DNA of 36,358 nucleotides from Pirellulaceae bacterium. Lineage in GTDB: Bacteria; Planctomycetota; Planctomycetia; Pirellulales; Pirellulaceae. Below the pieces are notes generated by a model. That model did not search any database and had not been told where the DNA came from. It saw nothing but the letters and a program-made list of their open reading frames with translations. Position numbers and translations under genes: made by a program. The DNA lies in the NCBI GenBank assembly GCA_028289675.1, contig JANQOL010000085.1:1-36358 (forward strand). The letters are read 5' to 3'. This document shows, piece by piece, positions 8,991 through 17,744 of this stretch (position 1 is its first letter; each line of letters begins with the position of its first letter).

Positions 8991-10139
8991 ATGTTGTTAA
9001 GGAGGGGAGAGCAGGTTTTCGCTCACGCTCGATTCTCTCTTAAAAAGGCCGAGCGGAGCGTGCAGGAAAGGCATGTCAAATTGGATTCAGCATCGGTGAC
9101 CGTCGAGACGCATTTAGGTCTTTCGGACACTCCCTTGTCCAGACGCACGCTGGTGGTGGGGGTGGTTATTCCCTGCTATCAGGTAGCAGAACAACTGGCC
9201 TGCGTCGTACGGCAAATCGGGCTGGAAGTTTCCCATATTTACTGTGTTGTCGATGCCTGCCCTGCCGGGAGCGAGGCAGTTGCACATCATCTCGCCACAC
9301 TGGATCCGCGGGTTCGGGTGATCCAACACGCAAGAAATCAAGGGGTCGGTGGGGCTTATGTTTCCGGCTACCGTCAGGCGCTCCGAGATTCCGTCGATGT
9401 GGTCGTCAAAATCGACGGGGATGGGCAGATGAAGCCCGGTGAGATCGGCGAACTAATCAGGCCGCTCATCAACGGTGAAGCCGACTACGTCAAAGGAAAC
9501 CGTTTTTTTAATCTGGCCGACACTCGCTCTATGCCGTGGATCAGGATCTTCGGCAACGTTGGATTGTCACTATTGTCGAAGTGGTCTTCGGGCTACTGGC
9601 AGTTGTTTGATCCTACCAATGGATTTACCGCGCTTCACGCCGATGTCGGTCGGCTCGTGCCATGGCAGAAGGTGAGTTCGGGGTACTTCTTCGAATCCGA
9701 CCTTCTGTTTCGGCTCTACACGCTCCGAGCGGTGGTTCAGGATGTCCCCATGCGGGCCCGGTATGGCGACGAGCAGAGCCAACTGAACGTCTGGAAAACG
9801 CTGCTGTTGTTTCCCATACACCACGCACGCAATTTCATGAAACGCGTGTTCTATTGTTACTTTCTGCGCGACTTTAATCTGGCGTCGCTAAAGCTAGTGG
9901 TGGGATGCACGTTGATTTTTTTCGGTGTTACCTATGGTTTGATGCACTGGATTCGTGGTTACGAATTGGACGTTCGGGCATCGCCAGGCACAGTTATGCT
10001 CGCCGCACTTCCAATCATTTTGGGATGGCAAGCGCTGCTCGAATTCTTGGCTTTTGATGTTCACAACATTCCTACGCGTCCTCTCCAGCAGCTAACGCAC
10101 ATCTTGAAATCTAGTCACAAGCCGTACTCTCCTCAATGA
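8991..10139 (+). CDS. GT2 glycosyltransferase, polyprenyl-phosphate sugar synthase type
   Basis: A 382-residue family 2 glycosyltransferase of the dolichyl-phosphate mannose synthase (DPM1) type, expected to move a sugar from a nucleotide donor to a polyprenyl phosphate at the cytoplasmic face. Visible are the N-terminal VVIPCYQVAEQL strand-loop, the DxD-type metal/nucleotide motif KIDGDGQM, the acceptor-side motif DPTNGFTALH, and two C-terminal membrane helices (about residues 300-355). The first 50 residues are not family-like. An AAGGAGG-like run lies inside the frame at about 8998, and in-frame TTG (9081) and GTG (9096) codons offer later starts, so the start is uncertain. With the following methyltransferase and TMTC-like gene it forms a group for lipid-linked glycan supply and protein or envelope glycosylation. 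Confidence 0.85.
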   Translation: MLLRRGEQVFAHARFSLKKAERSVQERHVKLDSASVTVETHLGLSDTPLSRRTLVVGVVIPCYQVAEQLACVVRQIGLEVSHIYCVVDACPAGSEAVAHHLATLDPRVRVIQHARNQGVGGAYVSGYRQALRDSVDVVVKIDGDGQMKPGEIGELIRPLINGEADYVKGNRFFNLADTRSMPWIRIFGNVGLSLLSKWSSGYWQLFDPTNGFTALHADVGRLVPWQKVSSGYFFESDLLFRLYTLRAVVQDVPMRARYGDEQSQLNVWKTLLLFPIHHARNFMKRVFYCYFLRDFNLASLKLVVGCTLIFFGVTYGLMHWIRGYELDVRASPGTVMLAALPIILGWQALLEFLAFDVHNIPTRPLQQLTHILKSSHKPYSPQ

Positions 10140-10220
10140 GCCACGACCTTCCTGCATCCTTCGTCAGCTTCGTTGCTACAGAAACTGCATTGACACTCGC
10201 GCTGCGGAGTTACTGCGGAC

Positions 10221-10236
10221 AGGGTCGAAAGACCCT
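10221..10236 (+). promoter_or_regulatory. GAAA-tetraloop hairpin abutting the start codon
   Basis: AGGGTC-GAAA-GACCCT is a perfect 6-bp stem closed by a GNRA tetraloop, ending one base before the ATG at 10237. In the mRNA it would occupy the position normally used by the ribosome binding site of the methyltransferase gene and is likely to limit or control initiation. Confidence 0.5.
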
Positions 10237-10917
10237 ATGAAAGCAAGTAGATCGTACTGGCGGCGTACCGCGAAAGTTGGGCGAAGTGTCTATCGATCAG
10301 GACTGTTTGACAATCTTGATGAACAAGCTGGCCCAGCGTACTTTGACGGACTGTGGTTGTCACGCCGTCTATTTTGGCATCGACTCAAACTTGGGTTGCA
10401 ACTGGTTCCTAATTCAGGAGGCAACCGCTGTCTGGACTATGGCTGCGGGTTTGGATTTGCCTTGCCCTTGTTGAGCGAACGCTACGGAAGTGTCGTCGGA
10501 GTGGATCATCGGCCTGCGTTGTCACGTGCGTTCATCGCGCGTTGGTGTGACGCGTCCAATACTCAACTACCAAACATTCAAATTGCGTCCAGCATTGAAG
10601 AATCCACACCTGAAGAAAACTCAGTGGATTTGATATTGGCTTTGGATGTGCTCGAGCACATCGAGTTGCTCACCCGCGTGTTGTCGCAACTTCATTCCAT
10701 GTTAGCACCCGGCGGTTTGCTAATCGTATCCGGACCGACCGAGAACTGGATGTATCGACTAGGAAGGAAAATGGTTGGATTCTCTGGTGCTTATCACTGT
10801 CGCGACATCTATGAAATCTTGGCTGTGATGGAACGGAAATTTATGCTCGAGCCGCCTCAAAAACTGCTCCCTTGTCTGCCTTTATTCCTAATCACAAAAG
10901 CCACTAAGTTGCTGTGA
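10237..10917 (+). CDS. class I SAM-dependent methyltransferase
   Basis: A 226-residue protein with the AdoMet-binding motif CLDYGCGFGFALPLL (about residues 67-81), the acidic strand VVGVDHRP, and post-motif DLILALDVLEHI followed by LAPGGLLIVSGPT, the order typical of Methyltransf_11/12 enzymes. The substrate is not visible. Position between a lipid-linked glycosyltransferase and a TMTC-like membrane protein suggests a methylated glycan or lipid intermediate. The gene starts about 100 bases after the glycosyltransferase and is preceded by a hairpin instead of a clear Shine-Dalgarno sequence. Confidence 0.82.
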   Translation: MKASRSYWRRTAKVGRSVYRSGLFDNLDEQAGPAYFDGLWLSRRLFWHRLKLGLQLVPNSGGNRCLDYGCGFGFALPLLSERYGSVVGVDHRPALSRAFIARWCDASNTQLPNIQIASSIEESTPEENSVDLILALDVLEHIELLTRVLSQLHSMLAPGGLLIVSGPTENWMYRLGRKMVGFSGAYHCRDIYEILAVMERKFMLEPPQKLLPCLPLFLITKATKLL

Positions 10918-10968
10918 CGAGCGACGGCGAGCAGAAACTCAACCACCTTCATTCCGGCATTGAGCCCT

Positions 10969-13065
10969 ATGTTCACCCAGTTTCTGAATCAGCAACTTGC
11001 CTTAAAGGTCATACCGCCTTGCGCCCTGCTTTGTGCCGGTATCGCCGTCTATTCCAACACGCTAAACGTGCCGTTCTTGCTCGATGATTCTGCCAGGATT
11101 GTTGATGAACCAGCAATTCGTACCGTTTGGCCGCCATCGGTGGCTATGGCTCATTCAAATCGCCCATTCGCCAGCTACACCTTTGCCATCAACTATGCGC
11201 TCCACGGCTTGGATGTGCGGGGTTATCACGTGCTCAATTTGGTCATTCATCTATTGGCAGGCCTGTGTTTGCTGGGCATTGTGCGCCGCACCTTGCAACA
11301 GACTGCTGAGTATCCAAGTCCACATGCCGAGCTCACAGCCACTGCTATTGCCCTGATTTGGGTCGTACATCCCCTGCAGACGCAGGCAGTTACCTACATT
11401 GTTCAGCGCCTGGAATCCTTGATGGGATTAGCATACTTGGCAACGCTGTACTTCTTTGTTCGAGCCCAAGGATCCCGATTACCCACCGTATGGTACCTGT
11501 TTTCATGGGCCGCTTGCGCCTTCGGGATGGGCTGCAAGGAAGTCATGGTTACTGCACCAGTAATTCTGATGTGGTATGACCGCGTATTCATCGCCACGAC
11601 GTGGAGTGAACTCATTGCGAAACGAAAGTGGTTTTATGGGCTCCTTAGCGGTACTTGGTTGGTGCTGGCGTGGGCCATGTTGCATGACACCAGGGACTAT
11701 ACTAGCGGTGCACTGATCCAGGTTGAGGGCTTGACCCCTTGGACCTATCTGTTGAGTCAAACTGCCGTCGTCACCCACTACCTGCAATTGTCCGTGTGGC
11801 CTGACAGACTATGTTTCTATCATGATTGGCCAACGGCTCATGGGCTGATCGACGTATGGCCTCAGGCGACGTTTCTCACCGTACTGTTGCTAGCCACCTT
11901 GGGCTGCATAGCCAAATTTCGTCGATGGAGTTTTCTGGGCGGCTGCTTTTTTCTGATTTTGGCGCCTTCTTCCAGTATGGTACCGATCCAAGATTTGGCA
12001 TTCGAGCACCGCATGTACCTGCCGCTCGCAGCAGTGATCACCGCGTTCGTTTTCACCTTGACGCTCATCAATACCAAGTTGGCTTACATGGTTGCGAGCG
12101 TTGCAGTGATCGCCCTAGGTAACGCAACATTTCACAGAAATTCCACCTACCAATCAGAGGTATCGATATGGACAGACACGCTGATCTACTATCCCCAAAA
12201 CGTCAAGGTCCTGACATTCCTGGGGAATTTACATGCCGATACAAAGCAACACCAAGAGGCGCGGAAGTATTTCGAGAGAGCACTCGCAATTGAGCCAACC
12301 CATGTACGGGCCAATGTCCACTATGCTGGACTATTAATGGATTTGGGGGAATTTCAGGCGGCCCGGCAGCGACTCACTGTAGCTTTGAGAATTCAGCCTA
12401 AGAACACCGCGGCTCTGGCCAATCTGGGGTCACTATACTTCAGAACGGGCATGATCCTGGAAGCCATCAAGTGTTATCAACGCGCCTTGGAGATGGCTCC
12501 GAGTAGTCACGAACTGCGAATCAGCTTGACGGCAACTCTGTTAGCTTGCGAACGCTATGACGAGGCTAGACGGAATTGCCAGATCATCCTGTCCGCTGAA
12601 CCGGAGTCGGTTGACGCGTTGATCAATTTGGCGTGCGCGGAACAAGGTTTAGGCCGAAAGGCCGAAGCGATCAGACACTGTCAGACAGCGTTGGCCCTTG
12701 CACCCGAAAATCCTAACGTGCACGCCAACCTAGCGATGTTCGTTAGTGCGGACGACAGGGACCAGGCCATCTGGCACCTGCGCAAGGCCTGCCAGCTCGC
12801 TCCGGATTCTGGGGACTACCATTTGGCGCTAGCTGATCTGATCGTCGAGCAAAGCCCGCAAGCAGCCGTCACCTATTACGAAGCAGCTCTTCGCGCGAAT
12901 CCATCACTGCTTGAGGCACACCTTAGTCTCGCCGAATTGCATGAACAAGCTGGCAAACTCCCGCAAGCCATCTCCCATTTAGAAGCTGTCGCGAAAATCA
13001 GGCCTGATTGGAGGGGAATCCACAGCAAATTGCATCAGCTGCGCAAAGCAAACCGTGCTAACTAA
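10969..13065 (+). CDS. TMTC-like membrane protein with C-terminal TPR repeats
   Basis: About 698 residues from ATG 10969; a TTG three codons earlier is possible. The N-terminal half has about nine to eleven membrane helices. It contains an early FLLDDSARIV motif whose acidic pair resembles the catalytic loop of GT-C enzymes, RPFASYTFAINYALHGLD, and the loop HPLQTQAVTYIVQRLESL, a combination seen in TMTC-type O-mannosyltransferases and many bacterial relatives. From about residue 415 there are roughly eight TPR units (for example FLGNLHADTKQHQEARKYFE, ALEIEP- and ALAP-type ends). The likely role is transfer of a sugar from a polyprenyl-phosphate carrier, matching the DPM1-type synthase two genes upstream. 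Activity is inferred; a TPR membrane scaffold is the alternative. Confidence 0.8.
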   Translation: MFTQFLNQQLALKVIPPCALLCAGIAVYSNTLNVPFLLDDSARIVDEPAIRTVWPPSVAMAHSNRPFASYTFAINYALHGLDVRGYHVLNLVIHLLAGLCLLGIVRRTLQQTAEYPSPHAELTATAIALIWVVHPLQTQAVTYIVQRLESLMGLAYLATLYFFVRAQGSRLPTVWYLFSWAACAFGMGCKEVMVTAPVILMWYDRVFIATTWSELIAKRKWFYGLLSGTWLVLAWAMLHDTRDYTSGALIQVEGLTPWTYLLSQTAVVTHYLQLSVWPDRLCFYHDWPTAHGLIDVWPQATFLTVLLLATLGCIAKFRRWSFLGGCFFLILAPSSSMVPIQDLAFEHRMYLPLAAVITAFVFTLTLINTKLAYMVASVAVIALGNATFHRNSTYQSEVSIWTDTLIYYPQNVKVLTFLGNLHADTKQHQEARKYFERALAIEPTHVRANVHYAGLLMDLGEFQAARQRLTVALRIQPKNTAALANLGSLYFRTGMILEAIKCYQRALEMAPSSHELRISLTATLLACERYDEARRNCQIILSAEPESVDALINLACAEQGLGRKAEAIRHCQTALALAPENPNVHANLAMFVSADDRDQAIWHLRKACQLAPDSGDYHLALADLIVEQSPQAAVTYYEAALRANPSLLEAHLSLAELHEQAGKLPQAISHLEAVAKIRPDWRGIHSKLHQLRKANRAN

Positions 13066-13131
13066 CCGCTCCGGTATCTTGCTGAAAAAATGCCATCTTC
13101 ATTGTGGTATCGGCCCGTTGCGGATAGGTAT

Positions 13132-13152
13132 GAACGCCACGATGTGGCGTTC
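13132..13152 (+). terminator. strong hairpin after the TMTC-like gene
   Basis: GAACGCCAC-GAT-GTGGCGTTC is a perfect 9-bp stem with a three-base loop, 66 bases after the stop codon. It is followed by GAGCGTTT and not a clear U-run, so it may be a terminator, a 3'-end stabiliser or a protein site. Confidence 0.45.
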
Positions 13153-13332
13153 GAGCGTTTACTGCTCCTAAGCTATCTCGCGTGCTAGGTTGCAAGAGCT
13201 CCCAAGGTGCGAGATCAGCTGTATACGACTTATTTGTTTCAGAATTCAGAATCGCTTGTCCGGGTACGGAGATTTTCGGCAATCCCAGCTTCGTGTGGAA
13301 AAACTTATGAAATTTAGCTGGGGAACCCATCG

Positions 13333-14625
13333 ATGAGAATTCACTGGAACCAAACTCTTTTAGGACTGTTTTTAGTCGCGTTTGCCGGAATCGGACAAGT
13401 GGCATCTGCAGCCGACTTTCTAATGGTGGTCGATTCTTCAGGCAGTATGCAAGACAGGACTGAAGATGGGCAAATCAAAATGGCGGCGGCGAAAAGCGCC
13501 TTGGGCGAATTGCGGGCCGACCTGTCCGCGCATCAGGTCGGCATGCTAGTCTTCGGGCATCGCACGGACCCGAAAACACCTGGCAGTTGCCAAGATGTTG
13601 AGTTGGTGATGCCAATCGCCGAGTTTTCAGGCGGCAGTTACGATGCGGTCATTCAACGTTTGCAGCCTCGCGGCAGCACACCGCTGGCCAACTCTCTGAA
13701 GCGCGCCACAACTGAGTTGATGTTTCGCGATAAGGAGACTCCGAAAATCGTGATTGTGGTCACGGATGGAAACGAAACGTGTGGTGGCGACCCCATCGCC
13801 GTTGCTCGGCAGATGCGTGGTATGGGAATCAATGTCACGGTTCACGTCATTGGATTTGGAGTTAAGCCGCATGAGCGCCGTCAGCTTGAAGAGCTAGCCA
13901 AGGCGGGCAATGGTAAGTTTGGGTTGGCCAACACGAAGGCAGAGTTGGAAGCTGCCATTCGCGAGAAGATTCAACCAGTAGCACCTGAACCGAAAGTTCA
14001 CGTGGTCAGCGTGCAAGCCAATCCTGAACTATCACCCATCGAGACAGCTTTGGTGGGTCGCTTGACGGATAAATCCGCGAAGGTTCGTAGGGCAACCGCC
14101 GAAACACTGCAGAAGATGAAGGCCACCGCGACGATTTCTCATCTGAGCCGGAGAATAGTCGAAGAGGACGAATACTATGCTTTGCGAGCTGCATTCTACG
14201 CTGTGTACAGTATAGATGCGACTGCTGCTGAGACGCCCTTGATCGACGCTTTGCAATCGAAGCATACCAAGCGACGTATTTGGGCCGCTGAATTCGCAGT
14301 GAACATCGAGAACACGTCGACCGAAACGGAATTGTCGCGTCTAGATCGGGCACTTGTGGAACGTCTCAAGGATGAGCAAGCTGAAGTTCGTCGTGCCGCT
14401 GCCGACAGCTTGCACAAGCGCAAAACGATTGCTGCCACCGAGGCGCTATTCGAACGAGTCCAAGGTGAAACCGAATTTTACGCTTGGCGATCTGCTCTGC
14501 AAGCCTTGAAAACCCTATCGCAACCCAAGGCGGTGGAGGCGATTGTCACGGCACTAGGTTCCAACAACGCAACGACTCGTCAGTGGGCCGCTGATTGGGC
14601 CGCTGATATTTCAGCGACTAACTAG
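13333..14625 (+). CDS. secreted von Willebrand factor A protein with HEAT-like repeats
   Basis: A 430-residue protein with a signal peptide (about residues 1-27, ending VASAA). A VWA domain spans about 28-215: DSSGSM metal-ion site, GSTPL threonine loop and VVTDGNETCGG aspartate loop, so the MIDAS is complete. After a short proline linker (QPVAPEPK), residues 240-430 carry two similar halves of alpha-helical repeats (ETALVGRLTDKSAKVRRATAETL and the related RALVERLKDEQAEVRRAAADSL), which read as HEAT or PBS-lyase type repeats. This points to a calcium- or magnesium-dependent adhesion or scaffold protein outside the cytoplasm. It converges with the minus-strand genes downstream. Confidence 0.82.
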   Translation: MRIHWNQTLLGLFLVAFAGIGQVASAADFLMVVDSSGSMQDRTEDGQIKMAAAKSALGELRADLSAHQVGMLVFGHRTDPKTPGSCQDVELVMPIAEFSGGSYDAVIQRLQPRGSTPLANSLKRATTELMFRDKETPKIVIVVTDGNETCGGDPIAVARQMRGMGINVTVHVIGFGVKPHERRQLEELAKAGNGKFGLANTKAELEAAIREKIQPVAPEPKVHVVSVQANPELSPIETALVGRLTDKSAKVRRATAETLQKMKATATISHLSRRIVEEDEYYALRAAFYAVYSIDATAAETPLIDALQSKHTKRRIWAAEFAVNIENTSTETELSRLDRALVERLKDEQAEVRRAAADSLHKRKTIAATEALFERVQGETEFYAWRSALQALKTLSQPKAVEAIVTALGSNNATTRQWAADWAADISATN

Positions 14626-15164
14626 CTAGTGCCCGTACGGAGACGGGCTTGGCTTGGATCGTCGCGTTGCGAACTGGTGAAATCAGACAGCGAAGAGCAG
14701 ACTGGCAGTTTGTTCTTCGCTGTGTTGTTCTTCGCTGTGTTGTTCTTCGCTGTGTTGTTCTTCGCTGCGTTGTTCTTCGCTGCGTTGTTCTTCGCTGCGT
14801 TGTTCTTCGCGGTGGTCGACAACGATGCGGCTCCCGCCGATGAAATTCGGAGGCATAGCAGGCAAGCTGAGTTGCCCCCTGCCGGAATGGTCAGTTTACC
14901 GTCGCCGCTCGCTGCAAGACGGATCTCTTTGGCCTGCACGTGAAGGATGAGACTGCGATAGTAGATGTTCTGGCCCACGACGTTTTTCGTGGATAGATCA
15001 ATCGCCTGACGACGGCCGTATAGAGAACCGCAACGAAACGCATGTTCCGCCGGCACCGTCGAGAATGCTGTGGCGTCAGAAGCGAAGCTCAATGCAACTA
15101 CGCGAATAATGGGAGGTGTTCGAAGGATTGGAGGAGCAGCGGAGTGGCGTCTAAACCAAGCCAC
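14622..15164 (-). CDS. hypothetical protein with AAKNN pentapeptide repeats
   Basis: A possible 180-residue product overlapping the 3' end of the DUF1501 gene by 67 bases and the last bases of the VWA gene on the other strand. No family is recognised. The stretch after the DUF1501 stop has ordinary-looking codons (for example LTIPAGGNSACLLCLRISSAG), then seven copies of a five-residue AAKNN/TAKNN repeat, then a Ser-rich tail. A start inside the DUF1501 gene is suspicious; a TTG start near 15088 is an alternative. It could equally be non-coding, since the repeat is open in several frames. Confidence 0.28.
   Translation of the reverse strand: MAWFRRHSAAPPILRTPPIIRVVALSFASDATAFSTVPAEHAFRCGSLYGRRQAIDLSTKNVVGQNIYYRSLILHVQAKEIRLAASGDGKLTIPAGGNSACLLCLRISSAGAASLSTTAKNNAAKNNAAKNNAAKNNTAKNNTAKNNTAKNKLPVCSSLSDFTSSQRDDPSQARLRTGTS
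14710..14814. repeat. 15-bp tandem repeat, seven units
   Basis: Seven back-to-back 15-bp units of type TTGTTCTTCGCTGTG. Units 1-3 end TGTG, units 4-6 end TGCG and the last ends GGTG. The homogeneous blocks suggest growth by slippage in two steps. A multiple of three keeps any overlapping frame open; on the minus strand it encodes AAKNN/TAKNN. Confidence 0.95.
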
Positions 15165-16300
15165 TCATCGAGTAACGTGGCGTAGATGCGACGAAAATCG
15201 ATGTGGATCTTTAGATCTCCGTCACTCAGATCGCAGAGATCGGGCGTTTGTCCATGCAAGCCAGCCGTGACAGCCTCGCCGGCCAAAAACACTGGGCCAG
15301 AGGTTCCATGGTCGGTTCCCTGAGTTCCGTTCTCTTTAACTCGACGTCCGAATTCACTGAAGGCCAGGACGACAACTCGTTGCGCTAATTCAGAGCGTTT
15401 CAAATCGTCAAGAAACGCTTTGACGGCCCCGGAAAACTCACCGAGAAGCCGCGAGTGTGTCAACAGCTGGGCGAAGTGTGTGTCGTAACCATCTTGAATG
15501 GTGTAGAAAACGCGACTTTCGGTTCCGCTATGGAGCAATTGGGACACGAGTTTGAGATTACTGGCAAGCTTGGTGGCAGGATAGTCCACGTTTGTCGACC
15601 GACGTTTGGCCGTACTCTGAACTCGCTCGGCCGATGCGTAGGCGTCTGAGAACTGCTGAACAACAAACTGATTTAGCGAGCTCTGGGAGGCGATCGCGCC
15701 GGCCGCCTGCAGATCAACGACTCGCTGGGAAAGTAACTCTAGATCCTCGGCGCGACTTAAAGCTGTCACCACGGACTCCCGACCCAGCATGGCGGGAGGA
15801 GTCTGCTGCTCACCCACGAAAACTCCGCTAGAGTTTGCCCGATCACGGTCGTTCTGTTTTCTTTGATCAAGTGCTCTTCCGAGCCAGCCGTACGTCACCT
15901 CCTCTTTGATTTCAGGGTTGCCACTGTGCCAGATGTTCATACTGCGAAAATGCGAGCGGTCTGCCTGCGGATAGCCGACTCCCTGGATGATCGCCAACCG
16001 CCCGTCGTCGATTAGCTCTTTCGCCGGTCGCATGTTGGGATGCAAAGCAACGCCATTATTCAATTTATGGAGTTCTTTTTCGGCGAGACGCAAGTTGATG
16101 CGGGAACGCGCGTAACCGTCGTTACCGAATGGAACAACCGTGTTAATTCCATCGTTTCCGCCACCAAGCTCGATGACCACCAATATCCGCTCATCTTTTT
16201 GTTTTGGCGCGGCAGACGCGAGTCTCGCCAACGTCGCAGGCACGGAAGATGTCAAGGAGACCATCGATCCAGTCTTAAGGAATCGTCGTCGAGAGTGCAT
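15098..16300 (-). CDS. DUF1501 family secreted protein
   Basis: A 400-residue DUF1501 protein. The N-terminus MHSRRRFLKTGSMVSLTSS has a twin-arginine-like RRRFLK signal. The core runs ILVVIELGGGNDGINTVVPF, YGVGYPQADRSHFRSMNIWHSG-like and VVVLAFSEFGRRVKENGTQGTDHGTSGPVFLAG are diagnostic; these proteins are related to the alkaline-phosphatase/sulfatase fold. Preceded by GGGAG with good spacing, so the start at 16300 is well supported. It begins 13 bases after the DUF1800 gene; the two are a conserved pair in planctomycetes and probably act together at or outside the inner membrane. Exact function is unknown. Confidence 0.92.
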   Translation of the reverse strand: MHSRRRFLKTGSMVSLTSSVPATLARLASAAPKQKDERILVVIELGGGNDGINTVVPFGNDGYARSRINLRLAEKELHKLNNGVALHPNMRPAKELIDDGRLAIIQGVGYPQADRSHFRSMNIWHSGNPEIKEEVTYGWLGRALDQRKQNDRDRANSSGVFVGEQQTPPAMLGRESVVTALSRAEDLELLSQRVVDLQAAGAIASQSSLNQFVVQQFSDAYASAERVQSTAKRRSTNVDYPATKLASNLKLVSQLLHSGTESRVFYTIQDGYDTHFAQLLTHSRLLGEFSGAVKAFLDDLKRSELAQRVVVLAFSEFGRRVKENGTQGTDHGTSGPVFLAGEAVTAGLHGQTPDLCDLSDGDLKIHIDFRRIYATLLDEWLGLDATPLLLQSFEHLPLFA

Positions 16301-16313
16301 CCGAAGCTCCCAT

Positions 16314-17696
16314 TCAGGCGAGTATGTGTTCCGGGCGAGTCAGCAGTTCAGCCAGTATCGCGTTGAGAGGCGATAATCTATCGCTGGCACGCGCGTGCTC
16401 GACAACAGATTCGACCGTTGCCACTGGTGCATGGCCCCACAAAAGCGTCGCTAGCCACCGAGTGCTCTCATAGGGATCATGCGAATCAATTTCATACCGC
16501 TGCAGTAGCTGATTGCAATTCGGCGGATGGGGATCGCGTGAGAGCTGACCGCGGGCCAGTTCAGTTGCAAAGTTGGCCCGGGCAACAAGTGTCCTGGACC
16601 CAAGCCAGGCACGATCTTCCTTCCACCCTCCCACGTTGGGCGGGTAAAACAGATCCTGCCCCATGCGGCGTGCCCAACGAGCAAGCACAAGTGTACTGGG
16701 CGGGGGGCTATCAAGCTCAAGTGCGTGTAACGCGCCGATCATAAACTGAATTGGATTCAACACTTTGCAATGCAGGTTCTTCTCCGCAAAGAAAGCCCTT
16801 GATTTCAAAACCGTCTCTGTTGCCCAACCGATATCTAGGTCGCGAGCCATTAGCCCTTCCGCTAATTGCCGAACAGCCCCTGCTTCATAGGCGGACTCTC
16901 CCATCAACGTCTCGCACAGCACCGAGGCAAGCCGGTGTGCGGTGGCCTTTTGGTCTAACAGTAAGTCAAGCAATGAATCAACATCGCTGACGGTGGCATC
17001 GCTCAAGACAGTCTTTGGACCCCCGTCATGATGCGCGACATCAAATCCATATTTCCCATCGACCACGGATAGACCGGTCAACGCTCGAGCAGCCTCCTTG
17101 ACGTCCGACTCGGTATAGTTGCCGATGCCCACCGTGAAGAGTTCCATAAGCTCGCGCGCCAGATTCTCATTTGGATTCCCCTTTCGGTTAGCATCTGCGT
17201 CGAGCCATAGGAGAATCGCCGGATGTTTGATCACAGCCTTCAGCAGGTTTGAATATGGCGACAAAGCGAATTGACGTAGCAGTTCGTTCTGACCGCGCAT
17301 CAACGCCAGGTTTTTGACTTTGAGATTGCTGGTCGCAAAATGGCTGTGCCACATCAGCGACAGTCGTTCGCGGAGGGGATCGGGTGAAAGCAACATCCGA
17401 TAGAGCCACCAGGCCTTGAGGCGACCAGTGCTAGCCGAACCCGCAGCGACATCACCGATGGCCGATGCCAGCTCGTCGAATCCGTGCGTACGCGGACGCA
17501 TTTCCCCGGCCAACAGACGCGCTATGGAAGCATCGCAACCAGCCTTCAGGTCGCGCTGAATCTCGGACCACGTTGCGGCAAAGCCAACTCTACGATGGAG
17601 GTGAACCACGCGCTCGATGGTCCAAGGATCGGATGCGCTCGCCTCGAACGGTTGCCAGTAACGATCGCGCGCCTGGCTGGTTGGTGGCTGAGGCAT
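16314..17696 (-). CDS. DUF1800 family protein
   Basis: A 460-residue DUF1800 protein. Diagnostic features are VVHLHRRVGFAATWSEIQ, LRERLSLMWHSHFATSN, the central NENLARELMELFTVG followed by YTESDVKEAARALTG, and the C-terminal WARRMGQDLFYPPNVGGWKEDRAW. AGGAG sits six bases before the ATG at 17696. It is always or almost always next to DUF1501 in planctomycetes, here 13 bases upstream of it. It starts 48 bases after the M56 peptidase gene on the same strand, so all may share the BlaI-controlled transcript. Molecular role is not established. Confidence 0.92.
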   Translation of the reverse strand: MPQPPTSQARDRYWQPFEASASDPWTIERVVHLHRRVGFAATWSEIQRDLKAGCDASIARLLAGEMRPRTHGFDELASAIGDVAAGSASTGRLKAWWLYRMLLSPDPLRERLSLMWHSHFATSNLKVKNLALMRGQNELLRQFALSPYSNLLKAVIKHPAILLWLDADANRKGNPNENLARELMELFTVGIGNYTESDVKEAARALTGLSVVDGKYGFDVAHHDGGPKTVLSDATVSDVDSLLDLLLDQKATAHRLASVLCETLMGESAYEAGAVRQLAEGLMARDLDIGWATETVLKSRAFFAEKNLHCKVLNPIQFMIGALHALELDSPPPSTLVLARWARRMGQDLFYPPNVGGWKEDRAWLGSRTLVARANFATELARGQLSRDPHPPNCNQLLQRYEIDSHDPYESTRWLATLLWGHAPVATVESVVEHARASDRLSPLNAILAELLTRPEHILA

Positions 17697-17744
17697 AATG
17701 CGCTCCTGTGCTCCGATTTTGGCACGACGAGTACAGTCTTAGGA

